From Oscillospiraceae bacterium (GTDB taxonomy: Bacteria; Bacillota; Clostridia; Oscillospirales; Oscillospiraceae): a DNA stretch of 64,000 nucleotides. The stretch covers positions 124,001 through 188,000 of the forward strand of contig JAHHRY010000002.1 of assembly GCA_020025535.1 (NCBI GenBank). The letters run 5' to 3'. A program made the position numbers and the translations under genes. Below the pieces are notes generated by a model. It worked only from the letters and a program-made list of their open reading frames with translations. It was not told where the DNA came from and did no database searches. How positions within the stretch are numbered: position 1 is the stretch's first letter; each line of letters opens with the position of its first letter. Below, piece by piece: positions 51,241 to 59,194 of the stretch.

Positions 51241-51280
51241 GGGTGCACAGGCATCCTCTGTAGGGACAGAAGAACTGGGA
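51241..51280. other. Right attachment site (attR) of the cotJC element
   Basis: The element side ends CCTCTGTA (51255-51262), then the crossover GG (51263-51264), then cotJC sequence GACAGAAGAACTGG. CCTCTGTA is the exact inverted complement of TACAGAGG at the left end. Confidence 0.82.
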
Positions 51281-51676
51281 CATTTGGAAATGGTAGGTGC
51301 CATCGTCCATCAGCTGACCAGAAATCTCAAAGATAGCGATATTCAGGACTCCGCTTTCGCCCCCTATTTTGTCGATCACACCGCCGGAGTCTATCCAACC
51401 GCTGCCAGTGGTTTTCCTTTCTCGGCAGCCTCCATGGCCGTTACGGGCGATCCGATTGCCGACCTGACAGAGGATCTGGCCGCTGAGCAGAAAGCCCGGG
51501 TTACCTACGACAATATTCTGCGGCTTTCTGACGACCCGGATGTAAATGATGCCATCAAGTTCCTCCGCCAACGGGAACTGGTCCATTTCCAAAGATTTGG
51601 GGAGGCCATCCAGCTCCTGCGGGAAAAACTGGATCAGAAAAATGTATACGCCATGAATCCTGCCATTGATTTATAA
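51263..51676 (+). CDS. cotJC: cotJC 3' segment (gene interrupted by the element)
   Basis: 137 codons that continue CotJC exactly where the 5' segment stops: GTEELGHLEMVGAIVHQLTR, then TAASGFPFSAA, GDPIADLTEDLAAEQKAR and RELVHFQRFGEA. It carries the E-x-x-H metal ligands and the later Glu and His of the manganese-catalase fold. There is no ribosome binding site or suitable start codon, so it is silent unless joined. Joined at GG, the gene encodes 198 residues, close to the ~190 of known CotJC. It is followed by the RNHCP gene with its own promoter. Confidence 0.93.
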   Translation, partial: GTEELGHLEMVGAIVHQLTRNLKDSDIQDSAFAPYFVDHTAGVYPTAASGFPFSAASMAVTGDPIADLTEDLAAEQKARVTYDNILRLSDDPDVNDAIKFLRQRELVHFQRFGEAIQLLREKLDQKNVYAMNPAIDL

Positions 51677-51688
51677 GCAAATGGAGGA

Positions 51689-51717
51689 TTGCCAATTCCA
51701 CGAAACTGTGTTATGAT
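51689..51717 (+). promoter_or_regulatory. Sigma-A promoter of the RNHCP gene
   Basis: TTGCCA, a 17-base spacer and TATGAT, starting 12 bases after the cotJC stop. Confidence 0.65.
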
Positions 51718-51747
51718 GTGGGAAAGTCAATTTACCAGGAGGTCACC

Positions 51748-52167
51748 ATGAACCGGGAAAACAAAAGAGCATCCTTTGAGAAGGGTTATTACAAAACGCA
51801 CGCCTGCAATGAAAGCTTTGAATGTAAACTGTGCGGCAGACTGGTAGTGCCGGAAGGTGCCTCCAGTGAGCATCGTAATCATTGCCCCTATTGCCTGTCC
51901 AGTCTGCATGTGGACATTGAGCCAGGAGACCGGGAGGCAGATTGTGGCGGAATCATGGAGCCTATTTCTGTGTGGGTGCGTAAGAACGGCGAGTGGGCCA
52001 TTATTCACCGCTGCCGCCGCTGCGGTGCCCTCAGCTCCAATCGTGTGGCGGCAGACGACAACCCCATGAAACTTATGTCCATCGCCATGAAACCGATTGC
52101 CAATCCTCCCTTCCCCATTGAGCGGATCAAGGAGCTGAATGACATTCTGGAAGGCGAAGAAGTGTAA
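51748..52167 (+). CDS. RNHCP domain zinc-binding protein
   Basis: A 139-residue protein with two paired-cysteine zinc knuckles: CKLCGRLV with the name-giving RNHCPYCLSS, and RCRRCGALSSNR. The RNHCP family is small and of unknown function. AGGAGGT precedes the ATG at 51748. It lies outside the element. Confidence 0.85.
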   Translation: MNRENKRASFEKGYYKTHACNESFECKLCGRLVVPEGASSEHRNHCPYCLSSLHVDIEPGDREADCGGIMEPISVWVRKNGEWAIIHRCRRCGALSSNRVAADDNPMKLMSIAMKPIANPPFPIERIKELNDILEGEEV

Positions 52168-52221
52168 CTCACTGGTATGTGCACGATCCGCATTCCTGTA
52201 AACGATCTGACTATATATATT

Positions 52222-52260
52222 TACGGCACGGCTCCGAAACGGAGCTGTGCCGTATTTTTT
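52222..52260 (+). terminator. Terminator of the RNHCP gene
   Basis: TACGGCACGGCTCC pairs with GGAGCTGTGCCGTA (one G-U), then TTTTTT. Confidence 0.9.
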
Positions 52261-52370
52261 CACAATATAAAATCTCCAACTGTGCCACCTGACTTGTCAG
52301 AGCAATGCAGAACGCACCAATCAAATCATCGTCAGCTATCGTTTCTGCAGCTGGAAAATTGCCCCGCAAT

Positions 52371-52422
52371 CAAAAAAGCACCAAGGTACGGTTCCGTCGG
52401 AACCATCCCTGGTGCTTTTTGA
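52371..52422 (-). terminator. Terminator of pbuG
   Basis: A long imperfect hairpin: AAAAGCACCA..GGT..GGTTCC with its complement around GTC. T-runs occur on both strands. The remainder of the 344-base gap at 52168-52511 shows no gene. Confidence 0.8.
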
Positions 52423-52511
52423 TCTGTTATTCGGCAGCGTCGGAATATTCAGCCCTTTATTTTTCAGGCTGCTTCCATGCCCTGCGCCTCATCCCGCTTA
52501 TACTTCCTCGA

Positions 52512-53876
52512 TTAAAGGAAAATGTATTTCAGGATAAAGAGAAGTGCCAGAACGTACATCAGCGGAGTAACCTTCTTGTACTTGCCGGTGCAGACGTTCA
52601 GGATAACATAGGAGATGATACCAAAGCTGATGCCCTCGGAAATGCTGTAGAACAGGGGCATGGCAATGATTGCAAGATAAGCAGGAATTGCTTCGGTCAG
52701 GTTCTCCTCATCAAAGCGGATTTCTGTTACCGTGCTGACCATCAGGAAACCAACCATAATCAGTGCGGGGGCGGTAGCAAAGGCAGGAATGGTGGTAAAG
52801 AGAGGAGCAAACAGCGTAGACAGCAGGAAAAGGATACCTGCAACTATAGCAGTCAGGCCGGTACGTCCGCCGGTACCAACGCCGGAGGCAGATTCTACGA
52901 AGGTTGTGACGGTGGAAGTACCCAGAACTGCACCTGTAGTGGTAGCAATTGCGTCAGCCATCAGTGCGGGCTTTACGCCAGGCAGGCGGCCCTTTTCGTC
53001 CAGCATATTTGCCTTGGTTGCAACACCAATCAGAGTGCCCAAGGTATCGAACAGGTCAACAAACAGGAAGGAGAATACAACAACGATCAGGTTAACAACC
53101 TTCACGCCGGAAAAATCGACATGGAAGCACTGACCGAAGGTTTCACCCAGCTTGCTGAAATCAGCAGAAACAAACTGCGTCGGAATCAGGGAGAAGAAAT
53201 TCTTTTCCGGTGTAGGAACATACCATCCGACCAGCTGGCAGATGATGCCCAGAATCCAGGTTGCCAGGATTCCAAGGAGGATTGCACCCTTCACTTTGTG
53301 GATATACAGGATTGCCGTAATCAGCAGGCCCAGAATTGCCAGCAGTGCACAAATACCACTGGTGCTGAAGTTCTCGGTGAAGTTGGTGATGCCGACAAGA
53401 GTAGGAGCGTCAACAGCCAGTCCGGCATTCTGCAGACCGATAAAAGCGATAAACAAGCCAATACCAACAGAAACGCCGCGCTTCAGGTTCAGGGGGATTG
53501 CATTGAAAATGGCTTCTCTGACATTGGTCAGGGAGAGGATGATAAAAATAACACCCTCGATAAAGACTGCCAGCAAAGCCATCTGCCAGCTATAGCCCAT
53601 TGTGAGGACCACAGTGTAGGCAAAGTAAGCGTTCAGGCCCATACCTGCAGAGAGGACAAAGGGAAGGTTTGCCATCAGTGCCATAGCAGCCGTGCCAATG
53701 AAAGAAGCGATTGCCGTTGCCAGCAGGACTGCCGTGGGGTCCATGCCTGCCTTGCTGAGGATGCTCGGGTTCACAGCCAGAATATACGCCATCGTCATAA
53801 AGGTAGTGATACCGGCTATGACTTCTGTCTTTACATTCGTGTTGTGCTCCTTGAGTTTGAAGATTTTCTCGAACAT
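52512..53876 (-). CDS. pbuG: Guanine/hypoxanthine permease, AzgA-type NCS2
   Basis: A 454-residue purine permease with about 12-13 helices. The N-terminal EVIAGITTFMTMAYILAVNP, AGMGLNAYFAYTVV and the motif VFSFLFVDLFDTLGTLIGV place it in the AzgA/PbuG branch. GTSTVTTFVESASGVGTGGRTG is the substrate-region signature. GGAGG precedes the ATG. I see no purine riboswitch in the short leader. Confidence 0.93.
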   Translation of the reverse strand: MFEKIFKLKEHNTNVKTEVIAGITTFMTMAYILAVNPSILSKAGMDPTAVLLATAIASFIGTAAMALMANLPFVLSAGMGLNAYFAYTVVLTMGYSWQMALLAVFIEGVIFIILSLTNVREAIFNAIPLNLKRGVSVGIGLFIAFIGLQNAGLAVDAPTLVGITNFTENFSTSGICALLAILGLLITAILYIHKVKGAILLGILATWILGIICQLVGWYVPTPEKNFFSLIPTQFVSADFSKLGETFGQCFHVDFSGVKVVNLIVVVFSFLFVDLFDTLGTLIGVATKANMLDEKGRLPGVKPALMADAIATTTGAVLGTSTVTTFVESASGVGTGGRTGLTAIVAGILFLLSTLFAPLFTTIPAFATAPALIMVGFLMVSTVTEIRFDEENLTEAIPAYLAIIAMPLFYSISEGISFGIISYVILNVCTGKYKKVTPLMYVLALLFILKYIFL

Positions 53877-53900
53877 GTTTTTTCTGCCTCCTATTTTTTA

Positions 53901-53914
53901 TGTGATAAATCACA
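53901..53914. promoter_or_regulatory. Palindrome in the pbuG leader
   Basis: TGTGAT-AA-ATCACA between the ispA stop and the pbuG SD. It could be an operator or a small mRNA hairpin. Confidence 0.35.
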
Positions 53915-54788
53915 TTTTTCTATTGGTAAGCGACAATGCGAGAGATTTCATATACTGATTGTCTGAAAAACTGTCCAGCTGTGCAACAGCTTCTGCTGTA
54001 TAAGACTGCACCAGCTCTTCACATTTCTCCAGACCATAAAGCCGGACAAAAGTGTTTTTATTCTGATCCGTACCAACGGATTTTCCCAAATCGGCGCTGC
54101 TTCCGATTACATCCAGCATATCGTCGCGGATCTGGAACGCAAGGCCGAGTTTTACAGCAAATGCAGAGGCTGCAGCAAGCTGCTCCCCGGTACCGCCGCC
54201 AGCAAGGACGCCCATCATGCAGCCGGCCTGAATCAGTGCGCCGGTTTTGCGTTCCTGAATATCCAGTACTTCCTGCTCGGTGCAGACGCGCTTTTCGCTC
54301 TGCATATCCAGAACCTGTCCGCCCACCATTCCCAAATGGCCGGCGCAGTCGGCAAGAATTTCCACCGCCTTAATTTTCGTTTCCGCATTATAAGATGCCT
54401 TTGCAAGAGTGGAAAAAGCAGCAGTCAGCAAGCCGTCTCCTGCGAGAACCGCCATGGCTTCCCCGTATACCTTGTGGTTGGTGGGATTTCCTCTGCGGAA
54501 GTCATCATTATCCATACAGGGCAGATCATCATGGATCAGACTATATGTATGAATCATTTCCAGCGCTGCAGCAAAAGGTGCTGCCTTTTGCCAATCTCCG
54601 CCGCACATCCGGCAAAAGTCAAAGACAAATATGGGACGCAGCCGCTTGCCTCCGGCCAGAAGACTATACCGCATAGCCGAAAAAAGTACCTGCTGCGGCT
54701 CCTGGCTGTGACAAAAGCAGGTTTCCGACAAATACTTTTCAATAAACGACTTGTACTCTTCAGAACGTACATCAGGCATTTGGCTCAT
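53910..54788 (-). CDS. ispA: Geranylgeranyl/farnesyl diphosphate synthase
   Basis: A 292-residue trans-prenyltransferase that makes C15 (or C20) diphosphate for undecaprenyl and quinone synthesis. The first Asp-rich motif is DDLPCMDNDDFRRG and the second is QIRDDMLDVIGS; GGKRLRP binds diphosphate. The start overlaps xseB by 17 bases. It is the last gene of the asp23-nusB-tsaD-like-xseA-xseB-ispA operon. Confidence 0.94.
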   Translation of the reverse strand: MSQMPDVRSEEYKSFIEKYLSETCFCHSQEPQQVLFSAMRYSLLAGGKRLRPIFVFDFCRMCGGDWQKAAPFAAALEMIHTYSLIHDDLPCMDNDDFRRGNPTNHKVYGEAMAVLAGDGLLTAAFSTLAKASYNAETKIKAVEILADCAGHLGMVGGQVLDMQSEKRVCTEQEVLDIQERKTGALIQAGCMMGVLAGGGTGEQLAAASAFAVKLGLAFQIRDDMLDVIGSSADLGKSVGTDQNKNTFVRLYGLEKCEELVQSYTAEAVAQLDSFSDNQYMKSLALSLTNRKM

Positions 54789-55011
54789 CGTTAAAATCCT
54801 CCAGTACAGGGCTGCCGTCCGTGGCTGTCATTACTTTCTTCACCTGAAGTTCCGCTTCATCCAAAAGCTTTTGGCAATTTCTGACCAGATCTGTGCCCTC
54901 CTGGAACAGCTTAAGAGACTCTTCCAGTGCGACATCGCCCCGTTCCATGGATCGGACGATCTGTTCAAGGCGCTTCAAACTTTCCTCAAAGGTTTTATTG
55001 TCCTGATTCAT
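54772..55011 (-). CDS. xseB: Exodeoxyribonuclease VII small subunit
   Basis: A 79-residue helical protein with the family signature FEESLKRLEQIVRSMERGDV-ALEESLKLFQEG. It binds several-fold to XseA in the single-strand exonuclease. Its start overlaps the xseA stop by four bases. Confidence 0.96.
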   Translation of the reverse strand: MNQDNKTFEESLKRLEQIVRSMERGDVALEESLKLFQEGTDLVRNCQKLLDEAELQVKKVMTATDGSPVLEDFNDEPNA

Positions 55012-56219
55012 AAAGCTCTCTCCTTAACATCCGTAACCGCAGCGGTGAACCGGCCGTCCCTCAGGCGGATGTTGACCACATCTCCCCTGTCGACGTCTTT
55101 TACGCTGCGGATAATCTCGTTATTCTCCTTCTGAGCCATGGCAAAACCACGTGTCAGCACCTTCAGCGGACTCATCGCATCCAGCTTCGCCGTCAAGGCA
55201 ATATAACGCTGCTGCTTATCGGAAATCTGCTGCTTCTGACATGACAGGAGTCGGTTACGCAGTAATTCCAGAGTTTTTTTCTGCTGCAGCAGATACCCTT
55301 CCGGACTTTGCAGAGGCGCACTTCCCGAAAGCACGTCCAGATGCTGCCGTGCAGCTTTGATCTGTCTGGAAATGGCTGTCACCATTGCGGCAGAAATGCC
55401 GTCCAGATTCTGCCGGAGGGCATCCTGATCCGGCACCGCCAGCTCCGCACCGTTGGAGGGCGTAGCCGCACGCACGTCAGCAACAAAATCAGCGATTGTA
55501 AAATCCGGCTCATGGCCTACAGCGGAAATCACAGGAATCGCCGAATCATAAATCGCACGGGCTACAATTTCGTCGTTAAACGCCCACAGGTCCTCAATAG
55601 AACCGCCTCCGCGTCCGACAATCAGCAAATCTGCCAGCTGATGGTAATTCGCATAGCGAATGGCCGCTGCAATCTCGCCGGGAGCCTCCGCACCCTGAAC
55701 GCGTACAGGAAGCAGCAACACCTTGGTCAGCGGATAACGCTTGCGAAGTATTCGCAGCATATCGTGGACTGCCGCACCGGCAGAACTTGTAACAATGCCG
55801 ATCACTCCCGGATACTTGGGAAGCGGCTTTTTGTGATTGGGATCAAACAGTCCCTGCGCGGCCAGCTTTGCCTTCAGCTGTTCAAAAGCAGCATAAAGAT
55901 CACCGACTCCATCCATCACCAGACCCGTACAGTACAGCTGATAGGCACCGTCTCTGGGATAGACCGAAATCTTGCCCATGGCAATCACCTTCATGCCATT
56001 TTCCGGTCGGAAACGCAGACGCACAGCATTTCCTTTGAACATGACACATTTCAGTGCCCCTGCCTCATCCTTCAGCGTGAAATAATGGTGACCGGAAGGA
56101 TAGAGCTTGTAGTTACTGATTTCTCCCTTTACAGCAAGGGAGGACAGCAATTGATCGCTGTCCATCTTCATGCGAATATATTCATTGATCTGGGTAATGG
56201 TCAAAACTTGCTGTGTCAT
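55008..56219 (-). CDS. xseA: Exodeoxyribonuclease VII large subunit
   Basis: A 403-residue catalytic subunit that degrades single-stranded DNA. An N-terminal OB fold (LTITQINEYIRMKMD, VKGEISNYK) is followed by the exonuclease domain with GIVTSSAGAAVHDML, LLIVGRGGGSIEDLWAFND and SAVGHEPDFTIADFVADVRA. The start is the ATG at 56219, after GGAGGAG, which lies across the tsaD-like stop. Confidence 0.96.
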   Translation of the reverse strand: MTQQVLTITQINEYIRMKMDSDQLLSSLAVKGEISNYKLYPSGHHYFTLKDEAGALKCVMFKGNAVRLRFRPENGMKVIAMGKISVYPRDGAYQLYCTGLVMDGVGDLYAAFEQLKAKLAAQGLFDPNHKKPLPKYPGVIGIVTSSAGAAVHDMLRILRKRYPLTKVLLLPVRVQGAEAPGEIAAAIRYANYHQLADLLIVGRGGGSIEDLWAFNDEIVARAIYDSAIPVISAVGHEPDFTIADFVADVRAATPSNGAELAVPDQDALRQNLDGISAAMVTAISRQIKAARQHLDVLSGSAPLQSPEGYLLQQKKTLELLRNRLLSCQKQQISDKQQRYIALTAKLDAMSPLKVLTRGFAMAQKENNEIIRSVKDVDRGDVVNIRLRDGRFTAAVTDVKERAL

Positions 56220-56220
56220 A

Positions 56221-57141
56221 CTACTCCTCCTGCAGTCGGTGAGCCAGAACCGCAACGCCCATGGCGTTATCTGTAGAAAATTCCGGTTTGGAGAACACAG
56301 GATTCAACGGAGCCATTTCTTCCCGCAGCATGGAATTGGATGCGACACCACCCGAAAAAACAACTTCCAGCCCTGGATACACTTTCAAGGCGTTTTTCGT
56401 TGCCTGCATAACAGCAAGCGCAACGCACCGCAGCGCATAGGCGGCGGTTTCCGCAGGCTCGTGGTTTTCACAATACTGCTGAACCTTGTTCTGAACGCCC
56501 GACAGAGAGAACTCAAGCCCCGGGCACTTCACCTTGAAAACATCCTTTGTGACCGATGCACGACTCAGAGCATCCAGATGCTTGCCCGACGGGAATGGCA
56601 GCTCCAGCATCTGACCTGTACGATCAATCAGCTGACCGGCAGAAATATCGCTTGTTCCGCCGATCCGGGTACAGCGGACATTCTTCCCCTCCGGTTCTAC
56701 CAGAAGAAGTTCGGTAGTACCGCCGGAAAGATGCCACGCCAGATGAGGCCTGTCCATCAAATCCATGCGTCCGGCGCTCCAAAGGCATGCCGCAACGTGC
56801 CCCTGCTGGTGAGACACCTCAATCAGCGGCACTTTCAGCAAATCGGACAGCATTTTCGCATGGGAATACCCCACCATAAAGCAGGGCATATAACTTCCGT
56901 CTACCGCACGAGGGCGGGTACTGACACCGATTGCCGTAATTTTTTCAGCCTCTGCAAGGGAAAATAGCCTGCCGGAGAGCTCTGGCAGGCTTTTAATATG
57001 CGAAAATACGGCATCGCTTTGGCGCAGACCCAACTGTCCCATTTTTACGGGAAGAAGTCTGGAGCAATTGGTACCACCCACTCCGTCGAAACAGGCAATG
57101 GAAGTAGTATAATTGCTGGTATCCAAACCGATTACGCTCAT
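56221..57141 (-). CDS. TsaD/Kae1-like (peptidase M22 family) protein, divergent paralogue
   Basis: A 306-residue ASKHA-fold protein. The opening VIGLDTSNYTTSIA, the metal-binding histidines as SHQQGH (TsaD has HMEGH), HLSGGTTELL and FSGGVASNS are the family features. It is shorter than true TsaD (~335-345) and lacks several of its conserved segments. It is probably a paralogue rather than the tRNA t6A enzyme, although that cannot be excluded without the rest of the genome. Its position between nusB and xseA recurs in clostridia. Confidence 0.78.
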   Translation of the reverse strand: MSVIGLDTSNYTTSIACFDGVGGTNCSRLLPVKMGQLGLRQSDAVFSHIKSLPELSGRLFSLAEAEKITAIGVSTRPRAVDGSYMPCFMVGYSHAKMLSDLLKVPLIEVSHQQGHVAACLWSAGRMDLMDRPHLAWHLSGGTTELLLVEPEGKNVRCTRIGGTSDISAGQLIDRTGQMLELPFPSGKHLDALSRASVTKDVFKVKCPGLEFSLSGVQNKVQQYCENHEPAETAAYALRCVALAVMQATKNALKVYPGLEVVFSGGVASNSMLREEMAPLNPVFSKPEFSTDNAMGVAVLAHRLQEE

Positions 57142-57602
57142 TACGCTTCCTCTACTTCCTTGATTTGGGCTCTTGCAAAAGAACCCAGAATGCCGTTGAC
57201 AAAGGAACCGGTATCATCTCCGTCGTACTTTTTTGCAAGACGGACAGCCTCGGAAACTGCAACACCGGTCGGCACATCCTCCACGTAGAGAATCTCGAAA
57301 ATTGCGAGCTGCATAATGGCTCTGGTCAGCCGGGAAATACGGCTGATATCCCAGCCGATTGCATAACGGCTGATTTCATCGTTCAGCTCATCCACGCGGT
57401 TGGCAACACCGGCTACGACCGTATCGATATATTTCAACTGTGCACTGTTGGGACGCTCTGAATAAATTTCGTTTTCCGCAGAAAGCGCAGGATAATACTC
57501 CTTATTCAGGCGGGTAGCCACTACCTGCTCAGGCTCTTCGCCGGTGAATTCCCGACTGTAAATCAAATGTACTGCCAGTTCTCTGGCATTGGCTCTTGTC
57601 AT
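57141..57602 (-). CDS. nusB: Transcription antitermination factor NusB
   Basis: A 153-residue all-helical protein that binds boxA RNA with NusE (S10) during rRNA transcription. Typical segments are ARELAVHLIYSREF near the N-terminus and RLTRAIMQLAIFEIL, then VPTGVAVSEAVRLAKKY and FVNGILG. It has ~20 more residues in the middle than Bacillus NusB. The start may be 57602 (after GGTGGGCGG) or an ATG four codons earlier that overlaps the asp23 stop. Confidence 0.92.
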   Translation of the reverse strand: MTRANARELAVHLIYSREFTGEEPEQVVATRLNKEYYPALSAENEIYSERPNSAQLKYIDTVVAGVANRVDELNDEISRYAIGWDISRISRLTRAIMQLAIFEILYVEDVPTGVAVSEAVRLAKKYDGDDTGSFVNGILGSFARAQIKEVEEA

Positions 57603-57613
57603 ACCGCCCACCA

Positions 57614-57982
57614 TTACTTACGGACGATTCCGCAAACATTTACATTGACATTCAGGACCTTGGCGCCGGTGGTGGACTCCAGAGCGGAGCGAACTGCTTC
57701 CTGAATATTTTTAGCCACAGACACAACACACTGGCCATAGTGGACCAGCACATTGCAGTCAATAATCAGCGAATCATCATCGGTAATCGTAACCTTGATA
57801 CCCTTGAATCCATTCTTCATGCCCAGCTTATCGGCAATATCAGCACCGGGCTTTGTAATGAGGCCTGCGAATCCTTCAATGTCGGACAGAGAATGAAGAG
57901 CAATGGTAGCTACAACATCCTCGTAAATCATCACGCGACCATTCTCCTGCTCCTGGGTAATATACTGCTTATTCTCAGCCAT
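57614..57982 (-). CDS. Asp23/Gls24 family envelope stress protein
   Basis: A 122-residue protein of the alkaline-shock Asp23 family, which lines the membrane or envelope in Firmicutes. Segments GRVMIYEDVVATIALHSLSDIEG and VNVYVxxG-like (VNVNVNVCGIVRK at the end) fit the family. AGGAGGT precedes the ATG. It heads the nusB-xse-ispA operon, a common clostridial arrangement. Confidence 0.9.
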   Translation of the reverse strand: MAENKQYITQEQENGRVMIYEDVVATIALHSLSDIEGFAGLITKPGADIADKLGMKNGFKGIKVTITDDDSLIIDCNVLVHYGQCVVSVAKNIQEAVRSALESTTGAKVLNVNVNVCGIVRK

Positions 57983-58036
57983 TGGAAATACCTCCTAGTT
58001 CATTTGTCATGTATTGACCACAAACGGTTTTTGTTT

Positions 58037-58064
58037 ATTGTAACACAAATCCCAAAAAATACAA
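58037..58064 (-). promoter_or_regulatory. Sigma-A promoter of the asp23-nusB-xseAB-ispA operon
   Basis: On the minus strand TTGTAT, a 16-base spacer and TACAAT, about 55 bases before asp23. Confidence 0.55.
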
Positions 58065-58073
58065 CTGTTTTCT

Positions 58074-58112
58074 ATAAAAAAAGCAGCTCCCGGGGCTTCG
58101 CTCCGGGAGCAT
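58074..58112 (-). terminator. Terminator of the spoIIIA operon
   Basis: On the minus strand GCTCCCGGAGC, loop GAA, GCCCCGGGAGC, then TGCTTTTTT. It separates spoIIIAH from the asp23 operon. Confidence 0.9.
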
Positions 58113-58118
58113 AATGTA

Positions 58119-58670
58119 TTACTGAACTTCAACCACACGAATCTGACTCATGGAGAATTCCGACTGAGAGAGGACGATATCTGCAATTACAGACACATCT
58201 GCCTGCTTCATACCGCCTTCCGGAGCTGCGACTGCCACGGAAATTCCCTCTTTTGTCATGTACGCAACGCAGTCCTTATAACCCTTTGCAATAACCAGGC
58301 TTTCGATCTGTGCTTCACACAGTGCCGTCTGGATGATCTTTTCCAGCTGCGCAGACGATTCCGCTGCCTGCTCGTTATCTCCGTATGCCATAGCCTCCTG
58401 CAGAAGGCTGACTGCGCTGTCGCGCGCTTCCTGACGGGAAAGACGTACAGCTGCAAAATAATCCGTGATGGTGTTCGTTTCCCCGTTTACCTGCGTGGAA
58501 TCGTCTTTGCCGACCACCAGCAGGTCTTCCGACATAACCTTCTGCGCATCCAGAGTGTCCTCCAGATCCTTGGTTTCCTGTCCGCCGCTGAATACCCAGT
58601 TCAGATAGATACCCGAACAGACGGTCAGCAGAATAGCCCCTGCAATTAGATTTTTCTTCCAGTTTTTCAT
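58119..58670 (-). CDS. spoIIIAH: Stage III sporulation protein AH
   Basis: A 183-residue mother-cell protein with one N-terminal helix (residues ~8-27) and an external YscJ/FliF-like ring domain at the C-terminus. It binds forespore SpoIIQ and forms a ring of the channel that links mother cell and forespore. The ATG at 58670 follows GGAGGACT. It is the last gene of the spoIIIA operon. Confidence 0.92.
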   Translation of the reverse strand: MKNWKKNLIAGAILLTVCSGIYLNWVFSGGQETKDLEDTLDAQKVMSEDLLVVGKDDSTQVNGETNTITDYFAAVRLSRQEARDSAVSLLQEAMAYGDNEQAAESSAQLEKIIQTALCEAQIESLVIAKGYKDCVAYMTKEGISVAVAAPEGGMKQADVSVIADIVLSQSEFSMSQIRVVEVQ

Positions 58671-58684
58671 AAATAGTCCTCCAA

Positions 58685-59194
58685 TCATTTCATTTTCAAT
58701 ACTGAGATACGATCGGCGCCCAGCCCGGTAATTTTGGAAACCGCTTCCACGATTGCCAGTTTCACTTCCGGCTGATCTGCTCCCTGACAAACGATAATTG
58801 CTCCCTGATATTCCGGTGATTCCACATGGGTGATCAGCGGATGCTGATTTCTGTCGGCATCCGTAATGATCACCGTATCCTTATGTATCGTTGATGAGCC
58901 TCCCTCTGCCGTGGATATATTCTCATCAGACTGGTAGATGTTGCTTTCCCCTTTGGCTATGGTAAGCATGACCTTTACCTTCCCCACCCCCTTAATCTGC
59001 ACCAGAATCTCTGTCAGATCCCGGGTGATGTCCGTTTGAACGGTGGAAGGCGCGGACGCAGGCGGGACGGGCGGTTCCGTCTTTCTTTTTTGCGGAAGCG
59101 TCATCAGTACAATGCCAATCAGCAAAACCAGAATGGGATACCGGTATTTCTTTACAATCTCCGTTCCCTTGCGGCCGATTACTCCTAGATCCAT
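58685..59194 (-). CDS. spoIIIAG: Stage III sporulation protein AG
   Basis: A 169-residue protein with one helix near residues 20-36 and a ring-building domain. Family motifs are ILVQIKGVGKVKVMLTIAKG, SPEYQGAIIVCQGAD and VSKITGLGADRISVLKMK at the end. SpoIIIAG forms a large ring in the SpoIIIA-SpoIIQ channel. It overlaps spoIIIAF by ten bases. Confidence 0.95.
   Translation of the reverse strand: MDLGVIGRKGTEIVKKYRYPILVLLIGIVLMTLPQKRKTEPPVPPASAPSTVQTDITRDLTEILVQIKGVGKVKVMLTIAKGESNIYQSDENISTAEGGSSTIHKDTVIITDADRNQHPLITHVESPEYQGAIIVCQGADQPEVKLAIVEAVSKITGLGADRISVLKMK

Larger units (their letters stand above)
32281..51264. mobile_element. Skin-like intervening element splitting cotJC (18,982 bp)
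   Basis: The two parts of cotJC are in the same orientation, so recombination would delete the interval as a circle. The shared crossover dinucleotide is GG (32281-32282 and 51263-51264). Joining outer ends gives GATATTGGGACAGAAGAACT and an open 198-codon cotJC. Joining inner ends gives CCTCTGTA-GG-TACAGAGG, a perfect palindrome around GG. The interval encodes a large serine recombinase. Cargo: tetR, MMPL transporter, GLUG protein, YdcF-discoidin protein, lipoprotein, sugar ABC transporter, nadABC-niaR. The skin element in sigK and SPbeta in spsM are known precedents of the same logic. Excision during sporulation is inferred, not shown. Confidence 0.85.

Noticed and set aside
32284..51270. 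The 5-base direct repeat ACAGA as the crossover core of the cotJC element
   Set aside because: It also restores the frame, but placing the crossover at the adjacent GG gives perfect 8-base attP arms and fits the dinucleotide rule of serine recombinases better.
32098..51676. cotJC as a simple decayed pseudogene
   Set aside because: Both parts are free of stops and frameshifts and join without loss of a codon. Decay would be expected to erode the silent 3' part.
52168..53910. A purine riboswitch upstream of pbuG
   Set aside because: The pbuG leader between ispA and its ATG is too short, and no conserved purine-aptamer loops are seen.
52305..53966. A 553-codon plus-strand ORF opposite pbuG
   Set aside because: Gln/Asn/Cys-rich translation with no family pattern, opposite a clear permease gene.
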